Below, piece by piece: positions 21,901-33,640 of a stretch of DNA of 64,000 nucleotides. The stretch lies in NCBI GenBank assembly GCA_027924585.1, contig BSBM01001444.1, positions 1,488,001 to 1,552,000 on the forward strand. Direction: 5' to 3'. The stretch comes from Larix kaempferi (lineage: Eukaryota; Streptophyta; Pinopsida; Pinales; Pinaceae). A model generated the notes under the pieces. That model saw only the letters and a program-made list of their open reading frames with translations. It did no database searches and was not told where the DNA came from. Made by a program: the position numbers and the translations under genes. How positions within the stretch are numbered: the stretch's first letter is position 1; each line of letters starts with the position of its first letter.

Positions 21901-22150
21901 GTCATCAATATACAATCATTTGCTCAAAGAAATCCACCAAGCAGCAGTTGCAGAAATTCATGGTGTTGAAGCAGAACTTGGTAAACATGTGACTTCCCAG
22001 AAGATCTTGCTCCCTTCCCCAGCAAATGTGGTTATCAGAGACACTGGTATCTGGTTCAGTTACATAGCAGAGGAGGAAAAGAAAGCAACAGCAGCAGTAG
22101 CAGCCAGTCCAAGCACCTCCCTCCCAGCAGGAGCGCCTTCCCAAGGGTGA
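18967..22150 (+). pseudogene. Large broken ORF (about 1,050 codons), coiled-coil protein of unknown family
   Basis: Successive open stretches (19027-19386, 19420-20220, 20196-20471, 20520-21188, 21270-21818, 21758-22150) join into one protein if about five stops and two frameshifts (near 20140 and 21755) are allowed. The first 400 residues look globular (GWILEHANPQTRV, FASFHPAYIAAAFKF, FYMSSYLIDCILAKL). Then come heptad-like repeats around EEARLQREAEDA (20280-20640), an acidic Thr/Gln-rich linker with two AGVSDTQ-like units, and further coiled coils. One of the stops (20469) is consistent with CAG-to-TAG decay. Position upstream of a Ty3/gypsy integrase end suggests an extra ORF of a large gypsy element. 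I do not recognise the domain and cannot exclude a host gene. Confidence 0.5.
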
Positions 22151-23042
22151 ACACGCTGATCCTAAGGCGTTGTTCCTATTTTTCATTTGGTCTCCCTATG
22201 TTTAGAGCGTAGAATCACTAGACAACTGTCCTTTTCTATTTTTGAGAAATTTTCTGTTTTAAGAAAAGGGCCACGATTTGTTTATTAAAAGGAAAAGTCT
22301 TTAGAGGACATGTGTAAAGAGCCAGGTGGCAGCCCAAGAGGCATTTTGTAAAGATATAAATAGAAGCTTAGGGAATAGTGTTAAAGGGACTTTTGGCAGG
22401 GAAAAGAATTTTCTTAACTTGTACGAGCTATCTTGCACTTGCTCCAAGAAAATGAAATTTTCCTAATAAGAGCCTAGAGAGGACGTCTTTTGCATGGAAA
22501 TGGATGTTGGATGCATACTGGATTATTCTTGTGACTTTCATATTCTACAGTGAGATCTTTCTTTGCTATCTTGAATTATTTCTCTGTATTGAATGATCTT
22601 ACTGTTTCTTGTGCAAATGATTTTTCTCCTACATGAGTGATGGAATGTGTTATATGTGAATTGGAAGCTATCTTCTAATATCTTTTTCCTTCTTGCTGTA
22701 GATATATCTTTATGATTTAATGGTTGTCTGTTGATCTTTAGATACTTCTTCCAGCACATTACTCATACTTATAATTTTGCTCCTTGCAGGGATAGTTTAG
22801 GTTTATTTCGGTTTTAGATACATATTTGTTTCGAGTTCTGCATTTAGATTAAGTTAGCTTAGGCACTCGCATATCATTTTAAAGCATAAAATAAAAAAGA
22901 ACGGTGGATCGGGCCATAACCGGTGTAATTGAAGCAAATATCCAAACCTAACGGTTGCCGGAACCGCTAACCGGACGGATTCCCCATACCAAACGGTGGA
23001 CAATCTAATTGGGATAGTCTACCGGGGAGAATCCCTTTCCGC
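22151..23042 (+). other. Non-coding stretch with a TATA box, LTR-like
   Basis: No ORF of note. TATAAATAG lies at about 22353-22361, after a G/A-rich stretch, as in an LTR U3/R border. A C/G-rich block of ACCGG and AACGG words (22915-23030) follows. Direct repeat partners could not be found, so LTR status is only suggested. Confidence 0.3.
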
Positions 23043-23519
23043 TTGATGCTGCGATCTTCGGGGCATCAACAGACTGCTACTGTATTTACATCGTTCCAGT
23101 TAGTTTACGGATTGGAGGCAGTCCTACCAATAGAGTGCGACATTCCATCGCTCAAACTCGCAGTCGAACTTCTTCCGAACACCACCACCGAGGAAGAACG
23201 TTTCCTTTACCTTGCAAAGCTTGACAAGACCCACCGCGATGCTTCCCTTGCCAACAAGGCACACAAGAAGCACATCAAGGCACAATACGATAGGTCGATC
23301 GAACCCCGCGTCTTTAATGAGGGTGATTTGGACCTCACATACGACCAAAGGCACGATAAGTTGGGGGCAGGTAAGTTTGAGTCCATATGGCACAGACCGT
23401 ATATAGTGAAACATGTTCTGGAGAAGGGAGCCTACGAACTAGAGGACTACGATGGGATATGGGATATCTTTAGGTGAGCCCCATAATGGGCTCTACCTGA
23501 AGAGGTACTATGCTTGAGT
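23043..23519 (+). pseudogene. Ty3/gypsy integrase C-terminal fragment
   Basis: About 145 codons match the C-terminal part of plant gypsy integrases that joins cDNA to the chromosome. Visible motifs are FQLVYGLEAVLPIECDIPS, YLAKLDKTHRDASLAN, AHKKHIKAQYD, GDLDLTYDQRHDKLGAGKF and KGAYELEDYDG. After a one-base shift it continues with GEPHNGLYLKRYYA to about 23519, the usual family end. The DDE catalytic core is missing because the sequence starts after it. The wording fits the Tat/Athila-like branch, which also suits the RNase H that follows. Confidence 0.8.
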
Positions 23520-23639
23520 CTTTGACGCATAGACATCTTGTATATATTGTACATGGTGTGCGTGTTTTGTGTGGTGTGACACTTTTGTTTTAGTGTGTCT
23601 AGGTCTTGTTTTGTTTCTTATACCATGTTTTGTCTGCAT

Positions 23640-24050
23640 GTGTAAATGGCAACTTGCTACGGATGGAGCCAGCCACCATACCCATAACCTTGCTTCGGCA
23701 GCTGGGTACTCTATTCTCCCACCGGCGAGCTCATTAGATCAGGAGGAATTTGTCTAGGTTTTGCAACCAACAATGCTGCGGAATATCAGGCAGTTATTGG
23801 AACCCTAACCGATGCTCTTTCCTTGGGTATGGACCACGTTGTTATCTACTTGGATTCGCAACTACTGGTCTCTCACCTTAACCAGATTTATGCTATCCAC
23901 GACCCTACTCTGCTCCGTCTCTACAGATGAGTCCGTCTCCTAGAAAGGTCCTTTGAATCTATTCAGTACCTACACATACCTCGAGATATGAACATAGTTG
24001 CCGACTTAATGGCCAACTTCATTCTAGACTGGTACATTGCACACACATGA
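23640..24050 (+). pseudogene. RNase H domain downstream of integrase
   Basis: After a short spacer the sequence reads as an RNase H of the type found as a second copy in Tat-lineage gypsy elements. It has TDGAS at the start, then (after a frameshift near 23725) GELIRSGG, NNAAEYQAVIGTLTDAL, VIYLDSQLLVSHL and HIPRDMNIVADLMANF. The four acidic catalytic positions (D, E, D, D) can all be seen. One TGA interrupts it near 23928. It lies 3' of the integrase, not between RT and integrase, which is an alternative arrangement in this lineage as far as I recall. It is non-functional as it stands. Confidence 0.7.
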
Positions 24051-24382
24051 CATTTGTATAAAATATAAAAGCATACATAACATGTAAATCATCCATTGTA
24101 TAAGCAAACATATAAACAAGATCACATAAATCATCCATAGAACACATAATGTATAAATCTACCGAAAATGTCTGTATATATATATAAGTCAAAATGATGG
24201 TGCTGATACAAAAACTGAAGCATGCTAGATTTCAGTAGGTCTCTACAAAATCTGAAGCCCACAAGCTTTCAATACATACATAAGTAGGACATGAGCCTAA
24301 GGGTCAGGCCGCCTGACCCTAGATACTGAAGCTCCCGGCTGCTGCCCATGAAAGCAGACCACAACCGTCACCACTTTGTCCA
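24051..24382. other. AT-rich spacer, no gene seen
   Basis: Contains ACATAA/ATAAAC-rich sequence and a short (TA)n run near 24176-24186. It probably includes the 3' untranslated region of the minus-strand gene that ends at 24383. Confidence 0.4.
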
Positions 24383-25502
24383 TCAGCGTGCCAAAACAGT
24401 CAGACACCCCAACAGCATACCTCTGGTTGCTCGAGGTAGGTCACGAACACCCGGCTCTAGGATATCCAGGGTCATCCTTTGGAGGTTCTCATAAACCTCC
24501 TCCACCTCCTCGGTAGCATCTCGTGCTGGGGCACCCATGGCCGACACCTCTCCTCTCCTCACAATGATGGAGACCCCAAATGGCTGTGACGGACCCACAT
24601 CTGCACACAACACCAGGTTATTAGCACTACTCCAAAAAAATCATAAAATATATAAAATGAAAAACACAAGAGATGTTGTTCTTACCGATGTCACCCCATT
24701 GTGATCCCTCGGGGAGCACCAGGTCGGGATCACCTATGAAGTCTGTCCCACTGTAAGGGTAATCCTCAATCATGAGGAGTTGTCCCTCCAGCCAAGTAAA
24801 GAACTCGGTGTCGTATCCTATGATGGGACCCCCGACGCCATGACGGGCCATCACCTCTGCTCATTGAGTCATATGTGGATCCCTGGCATCCCGGTCATCC
24901 AAGTCCACCTATGGACGTAGATGAGGTACCCGCTCCAGTAAGAAAGAGATCACCACGGACCCATATCCAAACTGTTTCAGCGCCCCGTACATCACCACAG
25001 ACCCGTACATCAACTAAGTCTTGCTCGCAAGGTGAGCATACTGACTCCTCGCCACCCTCACCAAGGTGAAGAGCATGACACGTAATGGACGATATCGAAC
25101 ATCCTTAATGGGAATATTCCCACTAGAAGTCGCAGTTCCTACAGTGCAGTACTGAGTGATCATATCATCTACAGTTCAATCACCCCCTCGTGATCCAGTG
25201 AGAGATATAGATTCTCCCCTCTGGGATAATCCCATCAGGAAGTAGATGTCCTTGACATCTATACTCAAGGTATGCACCTTGATCTCGAAGTGCTGCTGCG
25301 CCGGATCCCAACATTGGATCATATGTGTCAGTAGCGGGACTTGGGCCCTCATGCCCGACACTTGGAAGTACTTCAACAACCCACAGTTCCTCAATGCGGC
25401 AATGCATTGAGGGTCATTTTCAAACTGTGCATCATCCAACTCGTGTTCACGTTCTCTCCACTTAATGACCATCTTTATCACTATGAACCTGTCAAGAAGC
25501 AC
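24383..25502 (-). pseudogene. Plant mobile domain (MAIN-like) protein, decayed, with an intron
   Basis: On the minus strand one frame from 25502 to 24627 reads through in-frame stops at about 25175, 25015, 24913 and 24870. Residues such as IAALRNCGLLKYFQVSGMRA, LLTHMIQCWDP, HFEIKVHTLSIDVKDIYFLM and GLSQRGESISLTG match the plant mobile domain shared by MAIN-like proteins and transposon ORFs: a W/P motif, then a TL-DV---LGL core. An 85-bp intron with GT-AG ends (24685-24601, GTAAG to GTGTGCAG) separates the final exon, which ends at 24383 (VGPSQPFGVSIIVRRGEV). A splice acceptor near 25494 shows that the apparent Met at 25502 is inside an intron. An upstream ORF (25753-25481) may be an earlier exon or intron. 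It may be a captured or domesticated PMD gene, or part of a transposon. Confidence 0.6.
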
Positions 25503-25759
25503 AAATGAGCAACATTAGAACTCACCCATGCATCAAAGCTTTTTCTTTTAGGTTGGGTATTGGTTTGAAGTTGGACGTTTCCGTCGTCGCAGGCTGTCCT
25601 TGTGGATAGTGCGACATCGTCGCAAGCACCCCTTACGGTATTTGCGACGAAGCCTAGTCGTCGCAGTTCCCGTAAGGAGGTCTTGCGCCGATCCGAGGGC
25701 GCATTTTCCCCAACCAAATCAACCCAAAACCTTAAAAAATGAGCAAAAAGCATAAAATC

Positions 25760-28700
25760 AATCCACTAGAAAGTTGCAAAGATGAGTTTAGGGCTACCTG
25801 CTCCCGACGACTTGCGAAATGGCGGATCGTAGCTCCCGGAATCAACAGTTGAAATCTGGCTCCAAATGGCTCTCTACACTCTCCAAGCTTGGTTAAAAAC
25901 GATTGTAATTTCTTTTCACTATTTCATCCTTTTTATAACAAAAAATGGAATATTCCTTTTATAAATTGATGCTTTAGTGGGTTTTTTCTATAGTTTGATT
26001 TATTTACTGCATTTAAACGCTTGGTTAATCATTTTTTACCTAGTCTTTGAGTTGCGGGACCAATTGAGTGCCTAATTAACGCCATTTTTTCACCGTGACG
26101 ATCATCTCGTAAGTATCATCAGGTATGAACACTCTTCGAGCGTCTTTTTGTCATTATCACGCTCATTAATGTAGATTATTAAATGACAACCGAGCTAACT
26201 CTTAGTTCTTTCTCGTGCTTGTTAAACGATGAGAATAAGTCGTCGAGTTATAGTTTATCACTTTTTCGGGCTCGTTAAACTCCTATGAAAAAGGAAACCC
26301 CCTTGGAGCCTCTCTTTAAGATCTTTTCAGGCTCTGTAAATACAAAAAGATCGCCAAGCGAACTTGTCGCATTCACGCTTGTTAAAGTATTTGAATGGTC
26401 GTCTTCCTGGTGATAGTTTACCCCTTTTTCAGACCAGGGGGCACTACTTACGAAAAAGGTATACTCCATCCAATCATGACTAGAAGAGTCCTCTCTCGCG
26501 TTTTTTTACCCTTTTTCTGGGCGAAGAGGCTAACTTTATGAAAAAGGACCTTTGGAGTCTTCTTTAGTTCTTTTTAGACTCTCTAAACATGAAATGACCT
26601 CAAGTTTACCTTCTATGGAATCGTTAAAACTCAACATTGAAGGGCCCATCATGGGACGAACCCCTCCTTTCCCAGGTTCGGAAAATATTTGGGATTGGAC
26701 TCATCTATGAGATGAGTTATAGAAAGCATCTGGTTACCCTCATCAAGCTCGTCAAAAACACATGAGGTACTCATCGGTCATGATGGGGAAAAATGAAAGT
26801 TTTTGTATTACACCTTTATCAATGGCAGTACTTAGTCATTCTTGAACATGGCACTCATTTGCATTTGCATACAGTACTTGGGCCATCCATTTGTCTTTGA
26901 ATTTTGCCTACTTCCTGAGTCTTGTTACTCCTTTGGGTCATCCAAAGAATACTTCCATCATCAATTGCATTAGGAGTTGGCGTCATTCTCGTCGTGTCAA
27001 TACTGCCAAGTCATGCCATGCCCATGTTCAAGAATACATTCACCACTCATTATATGCGGTTAGTACACCTTCCTTCATGTTGGTCTACTCTGAGTCAGTC
27101 TTGCATGTTACTGTACCATCCGATCTACTCCAAAAATCTGTTATCGAGTTTCGTGTCGATGATGGGGGATTCATCATGGCCCTCCTTCGAGGGATTCATC
27201 CTTGTCGACTTCAAATCATCATCCGAGGATTGAATCTAGAAACCAATTAAGTACCTTGGGCCTGCATGCCTCAATGGCAGGTTACATCACTTTTGACATG
27301 AGTTTACATCATTGACTCTTGATTGAAAGATTTCGTCAAGCGTTCGACTTCAACTCATTCATTCGTGCTTGATGATATGTACTATGATACCTTGGGGATC
27401 ATTGACATCAATGGTGATTTCCCTCGCGCTTGTTAACGGTATACTTCAATGACCGGTAATCAAGTGGTTTCTACCATGTTCGACATCAAGACATTTGTAA
27501 TCACATGGATAGATTCATATCATTGCGGGTTCAGCTTGAAGACGTTGGGGAGTCATGTTTTGCCCAGGTTGCGATGGAGATTGTTTGAGTCATATTACAC
27601 AGATCCACTTTTGTATTGGTCATGGCTGTGTTATCATCTCATCATGGATCTACACTTGTTTCTAGTAGCCATGATTGTGTTCAGTCGGTCATTACTACCA
27701 TGGATCTGCAATGTATTGGTTGGCAGCCATGTTGTGAGTCATACGAGACTGTGTTCTCAGAGTCAGTTGTACTGCAGCGGCATCCTCCGTCTGACAAGTC
27801 CTTGCCATTCCGTCTGTCAAAGCATTTCACCTGTCAAGTTCCAACAACTTCATGCTTTGGGGGGCATTCTCTTATACCTAAATATTCCCATCATAATACT
27901 TAGTGTAAACATCCCTAAAGTTCCTTTGACTAAGTTATCAACTTGGAAGAGATACTGACCTATTTCTTTTGGGTTTAGTGAGGTCGTCGCAGGTCACCTT
28001 TGTGCAACCTGTGACATCGCAGGTTGTCCTACTGCAGCCTGCAACGATGTGAGTTAATTAGATAAAAGAGCATCTTTGAGCCCATTCTCGAAGGTGTGTG
28101 ATGTGTATCTCTATCCCTAAACCTATGGAGGAGATGGCATTCAGTTCCCTAGCCCTTTGGGAGGATCCCTTAACCCTCTCCCACCATATCTCAACCTACC
28201 CTATCCTCTTCGTCCTATATATATGAATCTCATTCACATTCCAAGGGGAGAAAGTATATAGCACTTGCATGTTGGTGAAATTAGTTTAGGGTATCTCTAC
28301 TCATATCTTGGGAGACCTATACTTCCTTTGGAGGCTTTGGCTTTGGCTTGTTGGAGTAGGATTGCGACGTTAAGCTTTAGTTGTTATAATCACTCTTTGT
28401 ATTCCCCTTCTTTTAATATAGTAATATAAACGCTTTCCACCAAATATTGTTGTGTTAATGATGTTTTGTGTAGTTTACTTGCTTAACCGTTTACTTAGAT
28501 TTGTTACTGTTTAGATGCATTTTACTTGCTTGTATTGTTCTATATGTCTTGACAGGTCTTGCAGCTGATATCTGACGACTGTGGAGCTTGGAACAACATC
28601 AAGGAGAAATATCTACAAGCTAGAGGCAAGACATCTAATTACTTGATCCTTAACTAGATCTAGGAAAGCAATTTCATATTTTGTCTCAATTGTTCTAGAC

Positions 28701-28770
28701 TTACATTGAGCTAGGGAGATCACGCCTTAAGTCCGCTTTCGGTAGATTGTTCGATAACAAAGACATAATC
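25760..28770. other. Long non-coding stretch, probable retroelement debris
   Basis: No protein I recognise. Short ORFs at 26891-27250 and 27449-27958 have no family features. Phrases such as TTTTTC-GGCTCGTTAAAC and GGAGCC-CTTTAAG recur loosely between 26100 and 26640. CGTCGCAGG words occur near 25600 and 27985-28050. A TATATATATGAA box near 28217 and AT-rich tail near 28415 look like an LTR promoter and R region, but no direct partner is in the window. Confidence 0.3.
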
Positions 28771-29195
28771 CTAAGACTCCTGGTCCTGGCCCTCGTCCCA
28801 GTTCTAGTCCTGGTCCTAGTCCTGGTCTTGGTCCTGGTCTTGTTCATGTTCCTGGACCTGAGACCTAAGACCTAATCCTAATCCTAATCCTAAGACCTAA
28901 TCGTGGTCCTAAGACCTAAGACCTAATCTTAAGGTTTCTGGTCTTGGTCCTGGTCCTGGTCTTGGTCCTGGTCATGTTCCTGGACCTAAGACCTACGACC
29001 TAATACTAATCCTAAGATCTAATCATGGTCCTAAGACCTAATCCTAAGACTCCTGGTCCTGGTCGTGGTCGTGGTCCTGGTCTTTGTCGTGCTCCTGGTC
29101 CTGGTCATGGACCTAATACCTAAGACCTAATCCTAATCCTAAAACCTAATCGTGGTCCTAAGACCTAATCCTAAGACACCTGGTCGTGGTCCTGG
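28771..29195 (+). repeat. Degenerate hexamer tandem repeat (CCTGGT / CCTAAT / CCTAAG)
   Basis: About 420 bp consist of six-base words alternating between CCTGGT-type blocks and CCTAAT/CCTAAG-type blocks, in three to four higher-order rounds of about 120 bp each. It resembles a mutated telomere-like word but is not the plant telomere unit CCCTAAA. ORFs crossing it are artefacts. Confidence 0.8.
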
Positions 29196-30026
29196 TCTTG
29201 GTATATACATACATATATATACATCTATGTATATGTATGTATGTATATCTACATGTAGATATACATACATACATACATATATATACATCTATGTATATCT
29301 ATATATATATATATGTATAAACATCTACATTATACATATGTATACATATATACATATATATATCTATATGTATATACATACATATATATATGTATATACA
29401 TGTATATATATATATACATTTATGTATATATATGTATATACATTTAATTTATATATACATACATATACATATACATACATATACATATTCGTACATATAC
29501 ATATATGTATACATATATGTATATATATATTCATACATATTCATATGTATACATACGTATATATACATATGTGTACATACGTATATATACATATGAATAT
29601 GTATGAATATATATGTATATACATACGTATATATACATATAAATATGTATATTCATATACGTATATGTATATATATGTATGTATGTATATATACATATAT
29701 ATATGTATATGCATACGTATATATACATATGAATATACATATATTTATATTCATATGTATATATACGTATGCATATACATATATATATGTATATATACAT
29801 ACATACATATATATACATATACGTATATGTATATACATATATACATATGTATATGTATATGTGCACGAACATTGAAAGGGAACCTAAATTGGGACATGGC
29901 GGTGGACGATGACGTTAAAAAATATACATATGCAAATACATATACATATGTGTATGTATATACACATATGTATATATATATATACATATATGTATATATA
30001 CATACATATGTATATATATATATATA
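29196..30026. repeat. (TATACA)-type microsatellite, about 830 bp
   Basis: Almost pure TA/CA dinucleotide mixtures (ATACATAT, TATGTATA, CATACGTA). The sequence is rich in inverted words and could form cruciforms. It gives long spurious Tyr/Ile-rich ORFs on both strands, which I do not annotate. One non-repetitive island of about 60 bp interrupts it at 29862-29924. Confidence 0.9.
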
Positions 30027-30388
30027 GATATAGAATGATCTCCTAGCCTTCACAAGATCATTTAAAAAAAGTTAAATTCTTACTAAAGGATAAGCCGTAT
30101 AACTTACTAGAAGATTTGCAGCGAGCAGCCATTCTCCTCGTTCTATGGCAATGATACTTATAAGCTTAAGGTTAACAACTAAATAACTTCACTTCTCTTC
30201 TGGTGTCTAAGGCACCAAGATGACACACGTCATCACTAACTGAATTCTCATGGCATCCCAGCCATTAGCCCCTCCCCCTAGTGGATTGTGTTGCATGTCA
30301 TTTTGTTGCGTCAAAACCTTCAGTCTCCTAAGCCTAGAATTCAGATTTACAACTTAGGAATAAATAACAAAACTTGCAAGGTTTACTG
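30027..30388. other. Unique spacer, no gene seen
   Basis: Low-copy-looking sequence between the microsatellite and element F1. Its last five bases (30384-30388, TACTG) are the left target duplication of F1, and the same unit resumes after F1 at 36887. Confidence 0.5.
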
Positions 30389-30919
30389 TGTTAAAATAAA
30401 TGTAACTGCGGAAGATATTCTATTTTACATTTATTGTATTATTGTATTCCTCCTTTGGGAGATGTCATTGATGTATTTGATAATGTAAGAGTCATTGAAA
30501 GAGTTAATGTCAACCCTAGGTCTTATGTTGTCCTAGAAGAATCCAGAAAAGATTATTATATTATGTATTTAACCTGTCGTCCCAGTCAGTTAGGAGAAGT
30601 CGGCTCAGTTGGGGAAAAGGTCACCCCAACGAAAGAATATAAATAGAGGATGAGTTCCTCATTTATATTCACTCATTCACTCTCACAAGTTCGCATAGGA
30701 GAGAGAGAGAGAAGTTCGTACAAGTGGAGTAGTAGTTGATTCTGTCTCGGGGTTTACTTTTGTACTTTGTGATTTCTATATTGAGGAAGACTTTGTCGGG
30801 GTTTTCTCCCTTGTGGTTTCCCCGAGAGAAATATTGTGTTCATTGTGTTCTTGTTGTGCTTGTTATTCTTTCAGTGATAGATTGTTTAATGTTATATGAT
30901 AAACAAGTAAAAACTAACA
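30389..30919 (+). repeat. Element F1, 5' LTR (531 bp)
   Basis: Begins TGTTAAAATAAATG and ends AAAACTAACA. TATAAATAG at 30638-30646 is the likely promoter, followed by an AG-repeat. Terminal inverted bases TGTTA/TAACA are present. Related LTRs occur reversed at 38666-39277. Confidence 0.93.
30638..30646 (+). promoter_or_regulatory. TATA box of the F1 LTR
   Basis: TATAAATAG sits about 250 bp into the LTR and is kept in the 3' LTR at 36606-36614. Confidence 0.7.
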
Positions 30920-30931
30920 AGGTATCAGAGC
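30920..30931 (+). other. F1 primer-binding site (initiator tRNA-Met)
   Basis: AGGTATCAGAGC follows the LTR end directly. It matches the copia-wide TGGTATCAGAGC except at the first base. Confidence 0.85.
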
Positions 30932-31361
30932 AGGCCTGAAAGAAAACATTGTGCATCCTCCGCAACTGTATAAAATAGGGTTTCCTATTCCGGGAGCTCC
31001 CTCCATAGATTAGAAGAAAAAGACGATGCATCTAACTTGCCTCACTAGGGCGCATCTTTCTGTCGAAGCAGATTTTCATTCTGAGAATTTTCATTTTTGG
31101 GTCCCCCATTGCAGCCTGGGAGAACTAGGGCATCAAGTTTTTGGATCATCTGCTCACATAATTGGGAGAGGGAGTACTTTGCTCAACTTGCCTTGAGGAG
31201 GTGACTTTGCTCATCCAATCAGATTTCCAAAATCTCGATGTTGGAAAATTAGGGTTTCTCTGACAAACCCTAGGTCAAGGAAGAAACAGTTTCAAAAGGA
31301 TAACTTATTTGGTAAGTCTCAAATCTATTCTATTTCTTGTTGAGGTCCTCATATTATCAAA

Positions 31362-32240
31362 ATGACACTCAATACCAAGCTTGATTAGAAGCTTGAAGGA
31401 GATGAGAACTTTAGGGCATGGAAGTATCGAGTCATGCTCATCCTTGAAGAACATGACCTAGAAGACTACATAAAGGAAAGAATTACAGAACCAAAGGGAG
31501 ATGAAGCCAAAGAAAGGCATAAGAAGAATATGATCGAGGCAAAGAGGATCATTGTTGACTCCATCAAAGATCACTTGATCCCCCAAATGTCTTCCAAGAA
31601 GACCCCAAAAAATATGTTTGATGCCTTGACCAACCTATTTGAAGGGAAGAACATTAATAGGAAGATGACCTTGAGAAATCAACTCAAGGGTGTGAATAAC
31701 TTGAAGTCTGAGTCTATGTACTCATACTTCTCCAGAGTGTCCCAGATAAAAGAACAACTAGAAGATATTGTAGACATGATAGAGGATGAAAAAGTTGTGA
31801 TGACCACTCTGAATGGTCTCCCTAGAGATTGGGAACCATTTGTTTGTGGCATTTGTGCTAGAAAGAAATTGATCCAGTTCAGACAACTATGGGAAGAGTG
31901 TGTACAAGAGGAAGAAAGAATAGCGGTGAGAGAGGAGAAAATAAACGACAATGAAGATCAAGCTTTGGCATCATGCCAAAGGTGGAAGGAAAAGGAAGAT
32001 AAATACACGTTCCCGCGAGGACTCTCCAAGAAGACCTTAGAAGAAAAAGAAGTTCAAGAGAGACCTATCTTCAGTTGAATATTACTCTTGTCACAAAACA
32101 TGACACATTGCAAGATTCTGTCCAAACAAATCTGGACATCATAAGAAGCAGAAGAGGAAGTTTCATGCTCATGCATCGGAAGATAGTGAATATGATGAAG
32201 ATGTCAAGACCAGAAATGATGAAGACTCCAGTGATGAATA
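31362..32240 (+). pseudogene. F1 gag region (copia)
   Basis: An ATG at 31362 opens a gag that starts MTLNTKLD, is stopped at once by TAG (31386, probably from TGG), and then runs open to 32078 (FRAWKYRVMLILEEHDLEDY, MFDALTNLFEGKN, MYSYFSRVSQIKEQL, TTLNGLPRDWEPF). This is the UBN2-type gag helical domain. A frameshift near 32050 leads into a damaged zinc knuckle (SCHKT-stop-HIARFCP), in which the first Cys has become Tyr. An acidic linker follows to about 32240. Confidence 0.85.
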
Positions 32241-33640
32241 TGTTCTAATATCAACACTCACTAGTTCAGTATCCCATTGGGGGTGATACTTGGCTAGTGG
32301 ATAGTGGAGCTTCAAAGCACATGACGGGATACAAAGAATCCCTCTCACATCTCATTCAAAAGGAATCTCCACACAAGGTAAAGCTTGGAGATGATTATCA
32401 ATACCCCATCAAAGGAATGGGATAAGCCTCTTATAAATTGGACTCTGGAAAGTCCATGAATATGAAAGATGTACTTTATGTACTAAGTTTGAAGAAGAAC
32501 CTTCTATCTATTTCTGCACTAGATAAGAAAGGTCTTCGAATTGCATTTATAGATGGTGAATTTCTTATGTGGCCCAAAGGGAAGACTATTGATGATGCAA
32601 TAGTTATTGAAGTAAAAGAAGGAGGACTTTACAAATAGAAGGGTCATGCATATACAACATTGATGACTAGTACCATGATCCCTTGTGAGCTATTGCACAA
32701 AAATACTAGCTCATGTACACTACAAAGCCTTACCAATAATAAGTAAGGTGGTAACTGGACTACCATAAATCCAGGTTGATCATGAAGGAGTATGTAAAGG
32801 ATGTGCTCAAGGGAAGAGTACGAAGAACCCATTTCCAAGTAGCGACAACAAAGCGAAAGGTATTCTGGATATTATTCACTCATATATATGTGGACCTATG
32901 TCCACCACTTCTCTAAGCATGTATGTATACTATGCTTCTTTTATTGATGATTACTCCCGAAAAACATGGATTTATTTTCTGAACAATAAGAATGAAGTTT
33001 TTGAAAAATTTAAAGAGTTCAAGGCTCTTGTAGAAAACCTCTCTGAGAAGAAGATAAAGATTCTAAGGTCAGATAATGGAGGGGAATATACTTCAGGAGA
33101 TATCAAAGATTTATGTAAACAAGCAGGGATTAAGAGGGAGCTTACTATTCCCTATAATCCACAACAGAATGGTGTGGCTGAGAGGAAGAATAGAATGATC
33201 ATAGAAGCAGTGAAGTCTAGATTATGATCCATGATCAAGACTTACCCATGCATCTATGGGCAGAAGCAGCCAGAGCCGCAGTCTATGCACATAACAAAAT
33301 CTCTCACAGTGGTATTGACAACAAGACCACAGAAAAGATGTTTACCGGTAAGAAGCCTGAAGTCAGCCATCTAAAGATATTTGGATGCACAGTGTTTATT
33401 CACATCCAAAGGAGAAGAGATCGAAATTGGAACCTTCAGGGAAGAAGGGAATATTTGTGTGCTATAGTAAGCAATCGAAGGCTTACCGTATCTACATTCC
33501 AGGATTCCTCCAGATTGAGCTTAGTCGGGATGTTACATTTGATGAAGAAACAACTTTCAACAAATCCAAGAAGACTCGTGAAGATGAAGAAGAGCAGAAG
33601 GCTCCCAGAGTTACAGAAACAAACATAGTACCAGACATAA
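32241..33640 (+). pseudogene. F1 protease and integrase regions
   Basis: Protease active site DSGAS at about 32300 (DTWLVDSGASKHMTG), followed by KDVLYVLSLKKNLLSISALD. The integrase zinc-binding part is reduced to CKGCAQGKSTKNPF. Its catalytic core has FIDDYSRKTWIYFL (first D), RSDNGGEYTSGD (second D), and PQQNGVAERKNRMI (E). It continues with WAEAARAAVYAHNKI and a C-terminal part ending near 33640. Stops at about 32424, 32637 and 33224 break it. The DDE residues themselves are intact. Confidence 0.88.

Noticed and set aside
26891-27958. Protein-coding gene from the ORFs here
   Set aside because: Overlapping frames, no conserved motif, and phrase repeats suggest non-coding element debris.
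28860-28900. Interstitial telomere repeat
   Set aside because: The words are CCTAAT and CCTAAG, not CCCTAAA, and they alternate with CCTGGT.
29152-30053. Long Tyr/Ile-rich ORFs on both strands
   Set aside because: They are translations of the TA/CA microsatellite and exist in several frames at once.
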